A stretch of 64,000 nucleotides of DNA from Lacrimispora indolis DSM 755 (GTDB lineage Bacteria > Bacillota > Clostridia > Lachnospirales > Lachnospiraceae). The stretch lies in contig NZ_AZUI01000001.1 in assembly GCF_000526995.1 (NCBI RefSeq), positions 3,762,001-3,826,000 of the forward strand, read 5' to 3'. Both the position numbers and the translations under genes were made by a program. Under the pieces are notes generated by a model. That model was not told where the DNA came from. It made no database searches and saw only the letters and a list, made by a program, of their open reading frames with translations. The first letter of the stretch is position 1. Every line of letters begins with the position of its first letter. Of this stretch, positions 25,515 to 35,124 are shown piece after piece.

Positions 25515-27050
25515 GTGGTGAAAGAGAATTATGCCATTGAACTGAAAAACATCACCAAACGTTTTGGGAAAGTAACTGCCAACGACAACGTCTGCCTGTC
25601 TGTAAAGCGGGGAGAGATTCTGTCCATTCTTGGTGAGAACGGAAGCGGGAAGACCACCCTTATGAATATGATCTCCGGCATTTATTATCCTGATGAGGGA
25701 CAGATTGCCATTGATGGGAAAGAGGTCACCATCCGGTCTCCCAAGGATTCCTTTGACTTAGGGATCGGCATGATCCATCAGCATTTTAAGCTGGTGGAAG
25801 TACTTACTGCTGCGGAGAACATCATTTTGGGACTTCCGGGAAAGGAGCTTCTGGACCGTAAGGCTGTTGGGGAAAAAATAAACAGCCTTACCGGAAAATA
25901 TGGCTTTGAGCTGGATCCGGATCAGAAGATCTATACCATGTCTGTTTCCCAGAAGCAGACCGTTGAGATCGTAAAGCTTTTATACCGTGGAGTGGACCTT
26001 CTGATCCTCGACGAACCCACTGCCGTTTTAACGCCCCAGGAAACAGACCGGCTGTTTGCGGTTCTGCGCAACATGAGAAAGGCAGGACATTCCATTATCA
26101 TCATCACTCATAAGCTTCATGAAGTGCTGGCCTTGTCTGACCGGGTGTCCGTGCTGCGCAAGGGCCGGTACATAGGAACCATCCCCACGGAGGAAGCCAC
26201 GGAAGAGTCTTTAACAGAGATGATGGTGGGAAAGAAGATAACCTTAAACATTGAGCGTCCTGATCCAATATCACCGGAAAAACGGCTGGATGTCAAGGGA
26301 CTTACCTGCATCAGCAGGGAAGGAGTAAAGACTCTGGAGAATGCTTCCTTTACGGCTGCCGGCGGGGAGATCCTGGGTATCGCAGGTGTGGCAGGCAGCG
26401 GCCAGAGAGAGCTTTTAGAGGCCATTGCCGGGCTGATACCGGCAAAAGAAGGCTCCATTTCATATTATCCGGCGGCCGGGGGAGTAAAGGAACTGACTTC
26501 CATGACGGCAGCTGAAATAGCAAGGGCCGGAGTCCGTTTTTCTTTTGTGCCGGAAGACCGGCTGGGCATGGGACTCATAGGTTCCATGGACTTAACGGAT
26601 AATATGATGTTAAGAAGCTATCAAGGAGGGCGCTCCTTCTTTACAGACAGGAAAGCTCCAAAGGCTTTGGCAGAGCGCCTCATTCAGGAGCTGGAGATCG
26701 CGACTCCTGGAACCGCTGTTCCTGTGAGGAGGCTGTCAGGCGGAAATGTTCAGAAGGTGCTGGTGGGGAGGGAGATTTCTTCTTCTCCTGCAGTGCTTCT
26801 GGTGGCTTATCCGGTGCGGGGCTTAGATATTCATTCCTCCTATACCATTTACAGCCTGCTTAACGAACAGAAAAAACAAGGAACAGCAGTCCTGTGCGTG
26901 GGTGAGGACTTAGATGTGCTCATGGAGCTGTGTGACCGGATTCTTGTCATGTGCGGCGGAAGGATAAGCGGCATTGTGGATGGCAGGACAGCTGCCAAGG
27001 AAGAAATCGGGAAACTGATGATGAATGCAGGAGGTGGCAAAAATGAGTAA
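25515..27050 (+). CDS. BMP-type ABC transporter ATPase, two nucleotide-binding domains (NupO-like)
   Basis: A 511-residue fused ATPase. NBD1: Walker A LGENGSGKTT (about 37), signature-like YTMSVSQKQTVEIVK, Walker B LLILDEPTAVLTPQE, H-loop ITHKLHE. NBD2: degenerate Walker A GVAGSGQREL, VPEDRLGMGL, RLSGGNVQKVLVGRE and a degenerate Walker B VLLVAYPVRGLD, the RbsA/NupO pattern. Tandem GTG codons at 25515 and 25518 can both serve as the start behind GGGAGG. The 3' end overlaps the next gene by 8 bases. Confidence 0.92.
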   Translation: MVKENYAIELKNITKRFGKVTANDNVCLSVKRGEILSILGENGSGKTTLMNMISGIYYPDEGQIAIDGKEVTIRSPKDSFDLGIGMIHQHFKLVEVLTAAENIILGLPGKELLDRKAVGEKINSLTGKYGFELDPDQKIYTMSVSQKQTVEIVKLLYRGVDLLILDEPTAVLTPQETDRLFAVLRNMRKAGHSIIIITHKLHEVLALSDRVSVLRKGRYIGTIPTEEATEESLTEMMVGKKITLNIERPDPISPEKRLDVKGLTCISREGVKTLENASFTAAGGEILGIAGVAGSGQRELLEAIAGLIPAKEGSISYYPAAGGVKELTSMTAAEIARAGVRFSFVPEDRLGMGLIGSMDLTDNMMLRSYQGGRSFFTDRKAPKALAERLIQELEIATPGTAVPVRRLSGGNVQKVLVGREISSSPAVLLVAYPVRGLDIHSSYTIYSLLNEQKKQGTAVLCVGEDLDVLMELCDRILVMCGGRISGIVDGRTAAKEEIGKLMMNAGGGKNE

Positions 27051-28143
27051 GGGAAAAGAACCGGTTTTTCAAATGGCAAAAAGAGAGACCATGGAATCCT
27101 GGAAGGCATGGCTCATCAGACTGACTGCGGTTCTGCTGTCTTTGATCGTCTGCGGGGCAGTAATCATCACCCTTACAGGACTAAATCCCCTGGAGGTTTA
27201 CAAAGGGATTTTTGAAGGGGCTGTCGGCACAAAGAGGCGGGCCTGGATGACCATCCGGGATACCCTGGTCCTTTTGTGCATTGCAATAGGCATCACCCCT
27301 GCATTTAAAATGAGGTTCTGGAATATCGGAGCGGAAGGACAGGTGCTCATAGGCGGAGTTACTTCTGCAGCCATGATGATCCATTTTGGAAATTCCCTTC
27401 CGGCCTTTGCCCTGTTTCCCCTGATGTTTTTTGGAAGCGCTCTGGCCGCCATGGCCTGGGCCGCCATTCCGGCCTTTTTTAAGGCTTTCTGGAATACCAA
27501 TGAAACACTGTTTACCCTGATGATGAATTATGTGGCCATGCAGGTGGTCACCTATGGGATCATTTTCTGGGAAAACCCCAAAGGATCCAATTCCGTTGGA
27601 ACCATTAATTCCGCCACAAAGGGAGGCTGGCTTCCCAAGCTGTTTGGTTTGGAATACGGCTGGAACCTGGTGATCGTTCTGGCCCTTGCGGCAGCTATGT
27701 TTCTTTATTTAAAATACAGCAAACACGGATACGAAATTTCTGTTGTGGGAGAGAGCACCAACACGGCCCGGTATGCAGGAATCAACGTAAAGAAAGTAAT
27801 ATTAAGGACCATGGCCCTGTCAGGGGCAGTATGCGGAATTGCAGGCTTTATCATAGTCAGCGGAGCCAGCCACACCATATCCACCAGCACAGCAGGAGGC
27901 AGAGGCTTTACGGCAATCATTGTTTCCTGGCTGAGCAAGTTCAACACCTTTTCCATGATCATGGTATCTTTTTTCCTTGTTTTCATGCAAAAAGGCGCAG
28001 GCCAGATCGCTTCTCAGTTCAATTTAAATGAAAATGCTTCCGATGTAATAACAGGAATTATTCTGTTCTTTATTCTGGGCTGTGAATTTTTTATTGACTA
28101 CAAGGTGAAGATCCGGAGCAGAAAACAGTCCGCAGCAGCGTAG
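27043..28143 (+). CDS. BMP-type ABC transporter permease 1 (NupP-like)
   Basis: A 366-residue membrane protein with about eight to ten hydrophobic segments. RFWNIGAEGQVLIGGVTSAA and NTNETLFTLMMNYVAMQ are hallmarks of the RbsC/NupP permease branch; VVGESTNTARYAGINVKKV is the coupling-loop segment. ATG 27043 follows AGGAGGTGG; an upstream ATG (27025) lies inside the ATPase gene. It pairs with the permease at 28159. Confidence 0.92.
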   Translation: MSKGKEPVFQMAKRETMESWKAWLIRLTAVLLSLIVCGAVIITLTGLNPLEVYKGIFEGAVGTKRRAWMTIRDTLVLLCIAIGITPAFKMRFWNIGAEGQVLIGGVTSAAMMIHFGNSLPAFALFPLMFFGSALAAMAWAAIPAFFKAFWNTNETLFTLMMNYVAMQVVTYGIIFWENPKGSNSVGTINSATKGGWLPKLFGLEYGWNLVIVLALAAAMFLYLKYSKHGYEISVVGESTNTARYAGINVKKVILRTMALSGAVCGIAGFIIVSGASHTISTSTAGGRGFTAIIVSWLSKFNTFSMIMVSFFLVFMQKGAGQIASQFNLNENASDVITGIILFFILGCEFFIDYKVKIRSRKQSAAA

Positions 28144-28158
28144 AGAGGAGAGGAACAC

Positions 28159-29139
28159 ATGGGATTTTTGGTTATATTTATACAAAAGGCCATCGGACAG
28201 GGAATCGGCATCCTGTATGGTGCTTTGGGAGAAATCCTCACGGAAAAATCCGGCAACTTAAATCTTGGAATTCCGGGTATGATGTATATGGGAGGCATTG
28301 CAGGCCTGATCGGCGCATTTTTATATGAAAATTCCACATCAGATCCAAAGGGACTGGCAGGCGTGGTGATCTCCTTTTTATGTGCCTTCTTATGTGCGGC
28401 TTTTGGCGGGCTGATCTACAGCATTCTGACCATTACCTTAAGAGCCAACCAGAACGTGACCGGCCTTGCCCTCACCACCTTTGGGGTAGGTTTCGGAAAT
28501 TTCTTCGGAGGCTCCTTATCAAAGCTTGCCGGAGGTGTGGGACAGATTTCCGTTTCAGTGACCGGAGCCGCCTTTAAGACACCGGTCCCGGGGATGTCAA
28601 AGCTGGGATTTATTGGGCAGGCGCTGTTTTCCTACGGCTTTCTGACTTATCTGGGGATCGCTCTGGCAGTCTTACTTTCCTTTTTCTTAAACAAAACCAG
28701 AAAAGGGCTGAATTTAAGAGCTGTGGGAGAAAGCCCGGCAACTGCGGATGCGGCGGGCATCCACGTAACAGCCTACAAGTATGCGGCAACCTGCATCGGC
28801 GGGGGATTAAGCGGACTGGGAGGCCTGTATTTTGTCATGGAATATTCCGGCGGTACCTGGACCAATAATGGATTCGGAGACAGGGGCTGGCTTGCCATAG
28901 CGCTTGTTATCTTTGCCCTCTGGAAGCCTGTGAATGCCATCTGGGGTTCGGTTCTGTTTGGGGGATTATACATTCTTTACCTTTACATACCGGGACTTGA
29001 CCGGGACGCCCAGGAAATATTCAAGGCCCTGCCTTACGTGGTTACCATTGTGGTACTTATTATTACCAGTTTAAGAAAGAAAAGGGAACATCAGCCGCCG
29101 GCAAGTCTGGGGCAGGCTTATTTCCGGGAAGAACGTTAA
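28159..29139 (+). CDS. BMP-type ABC transporter permease 2 (NupQ-like)
   Basis: A 326-residue membrane protein. TPLIYGALGEILTEKSGNLN-like start (LYGALGEILTEKSGNLNLGI) and VTGLALTTFGVGFGNFFGG are typical of the second BMP permease; AVGESPATADAAGIHVTAYK is the coupling segment. Last gene of the importer operon, 15 bases after the first permease. I see no clear hairpin terminator in the 64 bases before the ftsH promoter. Confidence 0.92.
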   Translation: MGFLVIFIQKAIGQGIGILYGALGEILTEKSGNLNLGIPGMMYMGGIAGLIGAFLYENSTSDPKGLAGVVISFLCAFLCAAFGGLIYSILTITLRANQNVTGLALTTFGVGFGNFFGGSLSKLAGGVGQISVSVTGAAFKTPVPGMSKLGFIGQALFSYGFLTYLGIALAVLLSFFLNKTRKGLNLRAVGESPATADAAGIHVTAYKYAATCIGGGLSGLGGLYFVMEYSGGTWTNNGFGDRGWLAIALVIFALWKPVNAIWGSVLFGGLYILYLYIPGLDRDAQEIFKALPYVVTIVVLIITSLRKKREHQPPASLGQAYFREER

Positions 29140-29202
29140 AAAAAATCATTGCTGTTAAATAAAACCAGCCTGGGTGTTTATAAGGATTTTATAATTCTTT
29201 TC

Positions 29203-29231
29203 TTGATTTATGGGGAGACTGACACTATAAT
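29203..29231 (+). promoter_or_regulatory. Sigma-A promoter of ftsH
   Basis: TTGATT (29203-29208), 17-nt spacer, TATAAT (29226-29231), 51 bases before the ftsH ATG. Confidence 0.85.
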
Positions 29232-29282
29232 GATAGAGGTATAGAATGGGTAGAATCTATCCGGATTGGAGAATTCACACAG

Positions 29283-31274
29283 ATGGATAACAAGAATCAA
29301 AATAATAATAATAACAATAACAAGATGCCGAAGAATACCCAGGCAATTGCCATATGGGTCATCGCATTTCTTATTGCGGTAGCAGGGATCTCTTACCTGC
29401 ACAACGCGATTACAACGAGGACCAATAAGGAACTGAGTTATGACACCTTTATGAATATGGTAGATGAAAAGCAGGTGGAATCGGTTAATGTAGAGGATTC
29501 AAAGATCACCATAAATCCCAAGAAGACCTGGGAGGGATATAAGCCTGGAGTTACTTATTATACGGTAAGGATGGACAACGATTTAAATCTTGCGGAACGA
29601 CTTCGGACCGCTGGAGTGGAAACCTTAAGAACCCGCCGGGACGGCAACTTTTTCGTTCAGACCATTGTCAGTTATCTGCTCTTATTTGCAGCCATGGGAT
29701 TCCTTTTAAACTTCATGATGCGCAGAGTAGGCGGAGGGGGACTTATGGGTGTTGGAAAGAGCAACGCCAAGGTCTATGTGCAGAAGGAAACAGGAATTAC
29801 CTTTAAGGATGTTGCGGGAGAGGATGAGGCAAAAGAATCACTGACTGAGATTGTAGATTTTCTCCATAATCCCGGAAAATATACAAAAATCGGGGCAAAG
29901 CTTCCCAAGGGAGCCCTTCTTGTGGGACCTCCCGGAACAGGAAAAACCCTGCTTGCCAAGGCGGTTGCAGGTGAGGCCCATGTTCCCTTTTATTCTCTGT
30001 CCGGTTCTGATTTTGTAGAGATGTTTGTAGGCGTGGGAGCTTCCCGTGTCCGCGATTTGTTTAAGCAGGCCCAGGAATCCGCTCCCTGTATTATTTTCAT
30101 TGACGAAGTGGATGCCATTGGAAAGAGCCGTGATTCCAAATTTGGCGGAGGAAATGATGAAAGAGAGCAGACCTTAAATCAGCTGCTTTCAGAGATGGAT
30201 GGTTTTGATTCCTCCAAGGGACTTTTGGTTCTGGCGGCCACCAACCGTCCTGAGATCCTGGATCCCGCCCTTCTCCGTCCCGGCCGTTTTGACCGCCGGA
30301 TCATTGTAGATAAGCCGGATTTAAAGGGACGTGTGGATATTTTAAAGGTTCATGCACGGGATGTACTTCTTGACGATACCGTTGATTTGGATTCCATTGC
30401 TCTGGCAACCTCAGGAGCCGTTGGTTCTGACCTTGCCAACATGATCAATGAAGCCGCTATCCTGGCTGTAAAAAACGGCCGCCATTCCGTGTGCCAGAAG
30501 GATTTATTTGAGGCGGTGGAAGTGGTTCTTGTAGGTAAAGAGAAGAAAGACCGCGTTCTTAATAAGGAAGAGCGGCGCATCGTTTCTTACCATGAAGTGG
30601 GACACGCCCTGGTCAGCGCCCTTCAAAAGGATGCAGAGCCTGTACAGAAGATCACCATAGTACCAAGAACTATGGGAGCGCTGGGGTACGTCATGCATGT
30701 ACCGGAGGAAGAAAAGTTCTTAAATTCCAGAAAAGAGCTTCATGCTATGCTGGTAGGCTATCTGGCCGGCCGTGCGGCGGAAGAGATCGTCTTTGACACG
30801 GTTACCACCGGCGCTGCAAATGATATTGAGCAGGCCACAAAGGTGGCCCGGGCCATGATCACCCAGTACGGAATGTCGGAGAAATTCGGCCTTATGGGAT
30901 TGGCAACCAAGGAAGACCAGTACTTAAGCGGACGGACTGTCATGAACTGTGCGGAAGCCACTGCTTCCCAGGTTGATGAGGAAGTCATGAAGATGTTAAA
31001 GGAGGCTTATGAAGAGGCTAAGGGCCTTTTATCTGAAAACCGTGATGTGATGGATAAAATTGCGGAATTCCTGATCGAAAGAGAGACGATTACCGGTAAG
31101 GAATTTATGAAAATATTCCGGGAGGCAAAGGGAATTCCGGAGCCAAAGGAAGAGGATAAGGATTCTGAAAACGGGAATAAGTCAAAGGAAGAGGAAGACG
31201 GCCTTTCCGATTGGATAGAGGAAAAAGAGGAGCCAAAGGAATCCCATTTTGATGTGGGAGATGTGAAGAATTAA
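29283..31274 (+). CDS. ftsH: ATP-dependent zinc metalloprotease FtsH
   Basis: A 663-residue membrane protease that removes misfolded membrane proteins and regulators. The N-terminus is a short Asn-rich stretch (residues 5-13), then two transmembrane segments (about 20-40 and 125-145) flanking an extracytoplasmic domain. AAA domain: Walker A GPPGTGKT (about 216), Walker B IIFIDEVDAIG, SRH region ATNRPEILDPALLRPGRFDR. The zinc site is HEVGH (437-441) rather than the common HEAGH, with the third ligand region TTGAANDIEQAT. An acidic Glu/Lys tail ends the protein. Own promoter and terminator make it monocistronic. Confidence 0.96.
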   Translation: MDNKNQNNNNNNNKMPKNTQAIAIWVIAFLIAVAGISYLHNAITTRTNKELSYDTFMNMVDEKQVESVNVEDSKITINPKKTWEGYKPGVTYYTVRMDNDLNLAERLRTAGVETLRTRRDGNFFVQTIVSYLLLFAAMGFLLNFMMRRVGGGGLMGVGKSNAKVYVQKETGITFKDVAGEDEAKESLTEIVDFLHNPGKYTKIGAKLPKGALLVGPPGTGKTLLAKAVAGEAHVPFYSLSGSDFVEMFVGVGASRVRDLFKQAQESAPCIIFIDEVDAIGKSRDSKFGGGNDEREQTLNQLLSEMDGFDSSKGLLVLAATNRPEILDPALLRPGRFDRRIIVDKPDLKGRVDILKVHARDVLLDDTVDLDSIALATSGAVGSDLANMINEAAILAVKNGRHSVCQKDLFEAVEVVLVGKEKKDRVLNKEERRIVSYHEVGHALVSALQKDAEPVQKITIVPRTMGALGYVMHVPEEEKFLNSRKELHAMLVGYLAGRAAEEIVFDTVTTGAANDIEQATKVARAMITQYGMSEKFGLMGLATKEDQYLSGRTVMNCAEATASQVDEEVMKMLKEAYEEAKGLLSENRDVMDKIAEFLIERETITGKEFMKIFREAKGIPEPKEEDKDSENGNKSKEEEDGLSDWIEEKEEPKESHFDVGDVKN

Positions 31275-31327
31275 GGCTTAAGGATTATCAGGCAGCAAGT
31301 TTATTTAATAGGAAAGAGGATATAAAG

Positions 31328-31360
31328 GCATCTGATGGAACAACCATCAGGTGCTTTTTT
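31328..31360 (+). terminator. Rho-independent terminator of ftsH
   Basis: GCATCTGATGG pairs with CCATCAGGTGC (one G-U pair) around AACAA, followed by six T residues. It lies 54 bases past the ftsH stop codon. Confidence 0.88.
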
Positions 31361-32006
31361 AGTTCACCCCTAATGTCAGCCCCTTGGTTTGGTAAACAAA
31401 AATCACATTTCTATATTGTAGCTTTTTTATTTTTACGTACCATGATATTCTCCATCTTAATGACTTGCGTTTCATATATTTATGGAACGCCATCTGCCGG
31501 AATTTGTCAAGCAGGTTTAGATGTATCATTGCATGTGTTTGAGCGTATTCCGCCTCACCTTCAAAGGGGAGGCGGTTCTGTTTGGAATTTGATGAAAGAT
31601 TCAGTTAAGGCGTTTACGGTCCATTAGGAAAAAGACGTGAAAAATAGTCTTGAGAAAGTATTTATAATGCAGAAGAACATTTTACAATAAAGAGTAAGAA
31701 AGCCTGCCGCTCAGAATTGGGGGGCAGGGAGTTGAGAGAGCTGCCTGCATACTGCCCCAATATACAATTTTTATATAATGGCCAATAAAAATCAATAATT
31801 AAAGCGGCATAATAACAAAAAATGAAAATCAAAAACTAAAAAAATGCAAATTGAGCACATAAAATACGAGTTTTATTTGTTGAATTATATGACAAATGCT
31901 TAACCTGATAAAAAATGGAGCATTTAAGATTTTAAAATAATCTGCTAAGATAAGGGTGCTTACGAAGCAGTAATAAAAGGAGAATACAGGATAGGAGAGC
32001 GAGCAT
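31361..32006. other. 646-bp intergenic region without a convincing gene
   Basis: An 84-codon open frame at 31373-31627 has no ribosome-binding site and no recognisable family, so I do not call it. A CCGCCTC/GAGGCGG stem lies near 31548-31574. The right half (from 31760) is very AT-rich. TTTAAG (31923-31928), 17 bases, TAAGAT (31946-31951) may be the promoter of the GH123 operon; AAAGGAG precedes ATG 32007. Confidence 0.5.
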
Positions 32007-33326
32007 ATGAAAGCAAAAAAAGTATTGGGTGTTTTGTTGGTTACGGCAATAACGGTTGTTTCTCTATTAGGGTGCGGAAAAGGAGCAGGCGGAGAAACAA
32101 GTGCAGCAGCAAGCAGTATAAGCAGTGATGCAGACAGCACAAAAGGAGCGGATAAAGGAGAGAAGACAAATCTTCTGTTATGGATGCCCCCATTTGGGAC
32201 CGGAGATTCCCTGGATAAGGAATTCTGGACTAAAACATTAGAGCCTTGGGCAGAAGAGAACAATGTAAAACTGTCAATTGAAATTACACCGTGGGGTAAT
32301 TATGAAGAAAAATATCTCACAGGCTTCTCCTCCGGCGAAGGTCCGGATGTAGGCTATATGTATCTGGAGATGTTCAATGATTTTATTGAAATGGGAACAC
32401 TGGCAGATGTAGACAGTTATTTCACTCAGGAAGAGAAGGATAATTATCTCTACTTTGATCAGGGGAACATGAAGGGCGGACAGTATGCCATTCCATTTAT
32501 TGTAGGGAATGCGAGAATTCCATATTTCAACATGGACATTCTGAAAGCAGCAGGTGTTACAGAGCTGCCGGAGACGTGGGATGAACTGACCCAGGTGCTG
32601 GTGCAGGTGAAAGAAGCCAATTTGGGAAATGTTATACCTTTTGCGCAGGAATGGGCTGATCCGGCAATCGGTGCGTTAAATAACATCTACTATCCATATT
32701 TATGGCAGGCCGGCGGAGATATCTATAATAAAGACGGCAGCAAGGTTGCTTTGATGGACAATGGAGCAGCAGTGGAGGCAGCCCAGTTCCTTTATGATTT
32801 GAAATTTAAATACGGTGTGCTTACAGAGGAAAGTCTGGCGTTGTCAGGGGATGATGTGAGAACCCAGTTCTGTGAAGACCGTATAGCAGTAGCTTCTATG
32901 GATGCAAAATCAGCAGATGTATTAACTGATGCCGGCATCAACTGGTCATTTATCCCCAGTTTTGAGAAAAAGACAAAGGCTACATGGGTAGCATCCGATG
33001 CACTGATTGTAAGCAATGCATGTAAAAATAAAGAATTAGCAGTGGACCTTATTAAGTACATCACGTCTGCGGCCGTGATGTCCAGCTTCCATACAGAGAT
33101 TGCCGGATTCCCTCCGATTACTAAGGATGAGGAATATAATGATAATCCGGCGTTTAAGGATATGTATGAGACTCAGAATGAATACTTACATACTCTGCCT
33201 GTTGCAAATGGTTCCTTTAAAGTTATGGATACATTATACAAGAATTTGCAGCTGATGATGCTGGGAGATTTAACACCGGAAGAGGCAATACAAAAAACAG
33301 TAGAATATTCTGAAAGTATTAATTAA
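32007..33326 (+). CDS. CUT1-type sugar ABC transporter substrate-binding lipoprotein
   Basis: A 439-residue binding protein. Lipobox LLGCGK after a 22-residue signal peptide, then a Ser/Ala/Asp linker. The extracellular solute-binding family 1 fold starts at NLLLWMPPFGTG and contains YLTGFSSGEGPDVGYMY, ADVDSYFT and AIPFIVGNARIPYFNMDILKAAG. It heads an operon with two permeases and a GH123-like enzyme, so the ligand is probably an oligosaccharide containing N-acetylhexosamine. No ATPase gene is nearby; CUT1 systems often share one MsmX-type ATPase. Confidence 0.9.
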   Translation: MKAKKVLGVLLVTAITVVSLLGCGKGAGGETSAAASSISSDADSTKGADKGEKTNLLLWMPPFGTGDSLDKEFWTKTLEPWAEENNVKLSIEITPWGNYEEKYLTGFSSGEGPDVGYMYLEMFNDFIEMGTLADVDSYFTQEEKDNYLYFDQGNMKGGQYAIPFIVGNARIPYFNMDILKAAGVTELPETWDELTQVLVQVKEANLGNVIPFAQEWADPAIGALNNIYYPYLWQAGGDIYNKDGSKVALMDNGAAVEAAQFLYDLKFKYGVLTEESLALSGDDVRTQFCEDRIAVASMDAKSADVLTDAGINWSFIPSFEKKTKATWVASDALIVSNACKNKELAVDLIKYITSAAVMSSFHTEIAGFPPITKDEEYNDNPAFKDMYETQNEYLHTLPVANGSFKVMDTLYKNLQLMMLGDLTPEEAIQKTVEYSESIN

Positions 33327-33337
33327 TGGTCCATGCT

Positions 33338-33367
33338 CTGCCTGACGGAATCTGATTCGTCAGGCAG
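33338..33367 (+). promoter_or_regulatory. Hairpin between binding-protein and permease genes
   Basis: CTGCCTGAC and GTCAGGCAG form a 9-bp stem with a further GAATC/GATTC stem inside. There is no T-run. It probably stabilises the binding-protein message or causes partial termination. Confidence 0.6.
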
Positions 33368-33398
33368 AACTTTATCAAGGCAAAAGGAAGGGAAGTCT

Positions 33399-34280
33399 AT
33401 GAAGAGCAAACAAAAAGAGGCTTTAACCGGTATCGCATATGTGCTGCCCAGCTTTATACTGATTATGGTCTTTTCTTTAATCCCAATTATCATGAACGTT
33501 TATTTCAGTTTTACAAAATATAATGTCATGCAGCCGGCACAGTTCGTTGGCCTTAAAAATTATGCCAGGATGCTTAAGGATTCTTATATATGGGCGTCAT
33601 TGAAGAATACAGCCATATTTACGCTGATCACAGTACCCGTTCAGACGATGCTTTCGTTGATACTCGCAGCAGTTATTGCAGAACAGTTCCGCAGCAGATT
33701 CGGGAATTTTGTTAAAAGTTCGCTATTCATTCCCGTTATCGCTTCCGCGATCCTGGTTGGCACCTTATGGTCAATTCTGTTAAGTCCTACTGGTGTTGTG
33801 AATCTTGTGCTGGGATTTTTCGGCATTCCTCGTATCAACTGGCTGGGCGGAAAGGCTACCTCACTGATCAGTATCTGCATTACCAGTATCTGGAAGAATG
33901 TAGGGTACTTTCTGGTAATTTATTATGCGGGAATCATGAACATTCCCCGGAGTTTGTATGAAGCAGCTGAAGTTGATGGCGCCTCGCCCGTACAGAAATT
34001 TATTTATATTACGCTTCCCGGCCTGTCCAGTGTGACGTTCCTGGTTGTGACCCTGGGTACGATCTGGTCCTTCCAGGTGTTCGATCTGGTGTATACCATG
34101 ACAGGAGGCGGACCTGGCATGAGCACGGTTACGTTGGTGCTGACAATTTATAATACAGCATTTAAGGAATATAACATGGGTTATGCAAGTGCCATTGCCC
34201 TGCTGATGTTTGTATTTGTACTGCTTATATCGTTTATGCAGAAACTGTTATTAAAGGGCAGAGGGGAGGAGACAGCATGA
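33399..34280 (+). CDS. CUT1-type sugar ABC transporter permease (MalF-like)
   Basis: A 293-residue permease with six hydrophobic segments. VLPSFILIMVFSLIPIIMNV and YFSFTKYNVMQPAQFVGLKNY are the usual MalF-like N-terminus; the EAA motif is YEAAEVDGASPVQKFIYITLP (about residues 187-207). ATG 33399 follows GGAAGGGAAG; an upstream in-frame start at 33333 lies in the intercistronic hairpin. The stop overlaps the next start by 4 bases. Confidence 0.92.
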   Translation: MKSKQKEALTGIAYVLPSFILIMVFSLIPIIMNVYFSFTKYNVMQPAQFVGLKNYARMLKDSYIWASLKNTAIFTLITVPVQTMLSLILAAVIAEQFRSRFGNFVKSSLFIPVIASAILVGTLWSILLSPTGVVNLVLGFFGIPRINWLGGKATSLISICITSIWKNVGYFLVIYYAGIMNIPRSLYEAAEVDGASPVQKFIYITLPGLSSVTFLVVTLGTIWSFQVFDLVYTMTGGGPGMSTVTLVLTIYNTAFKEYNMGYASAIALLMFVFVLLISFMQKLLLKGRGEETA

Positions 34281-35101
34281 GGAAGGCGGACAAGAACGGC
34301 TGGATATTCAAAATCATTATGGGGGCAGTTATTTTATTTGCTGCGCTTCTGGCGACGGCTCCTTTTATCTATATGATGCTGGTTTCATTAACACAGAAAA
34401 CAGTTCTGGATTTAAACTTTAAAGATGCAGATTTCGGCCTTATTAACTATAACCGCGTGTTCCGAAATTTCAATCTGGCTGCTAATCTGACTAACAGCAT
34501 CATTGTGACGGTTTCCGCCTGTGTGCTCAATTGCATCATCTCTTCTATGGCGGCCTATGCTTTTGCAAAAAAAAAGTTTCCGTTTCGGGACCAGCTTTTT
34601 AGCATCTATCTTGCCACATTGATGATTCCAGGACAGGTAACCTTGATCCCGGTATTTACCATTATGAAAAAGCTGGACCTCATGAATACGTACCCTGCGC
34701 TCTTTTTGCCGGTTATCAATGCCTTTGGTGTTTTTCTGATCAGACAGTTTATGGTGACCATACCGGATGAGCTTTTGGAAGCAGCCAGAATTGACGGATG
34801 CGGTGAGAACCGGATATTTATTTCTATCGTGATACCCCTGATTAAGTCGGTTATAGTATCTTTGACGATTTTTACCTTTATCACCTGTTGGAATGATTTC
34901 CTCTGGCCGTTGGTAATAGTCACAAAGCCAGAGATGCAGACGCTGACTCTTGCGATTTCTGCGCTGAAGGGAAGCTATTCAACGAATTATGGCCTGGTGA
35001 TGGCAGGCTCCACATTGACCTTTATGCCCCCATTTCTTCTGTACATTTTCCTTCAGAAACAGTTTGTGGAAGGAATTGCGGTAAGCGGAATCAAAGGATA
35101 A
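34277..35101 (+). CDS. CUT1-type sugar ABC transporter permease (MalG-like)
   Basis: A 274-residue permease with six hydrophobic segments. The EAA motif is LLEAARIDGCGENRIFISIV; the C-terminus FVEGIAVSGIKG is the standard MalG-type ending. ATGA overlap with the upstream permease indicates coupled translation. It is followed after 23 bases by the GH123-like gene. Confidence 0.92.
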   Translation: MRKADKNGWIFKIIMGAVILFAALLATAPFIYMMLVSLTQKTVLDLNFKDADFGLINYNRVFRNFNLAANLTNSIIVTVSACVLNCIISSMAAYAFAKKKFPFRDQLFSIYLATLMIPGQVTLIPVFTIMKKLDLMNTYPALFLPVINAFGVFLIRQFMVTIPDELLEAARIDGCGENRIFISIVIPLIKSVIVSLTIFTFITCWNDFLWPLVIVTKPEMQTLTLAISALKGSYSTNYGLVMAGSTLTFMPPFLLYIFLQKQFVEGIAVSGIKG

Positions 35102-35124
35102 GAATAAAAGGAGGATTTTATGCT

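Noticed and set aside
31373..31627. 84-codon open frame downstream of ftsH
   Set aside because: It starts inside the sequence right after the terminator, has no ribosome-binding site, no recognisable family and a composition unlike a typical protein of this genome.
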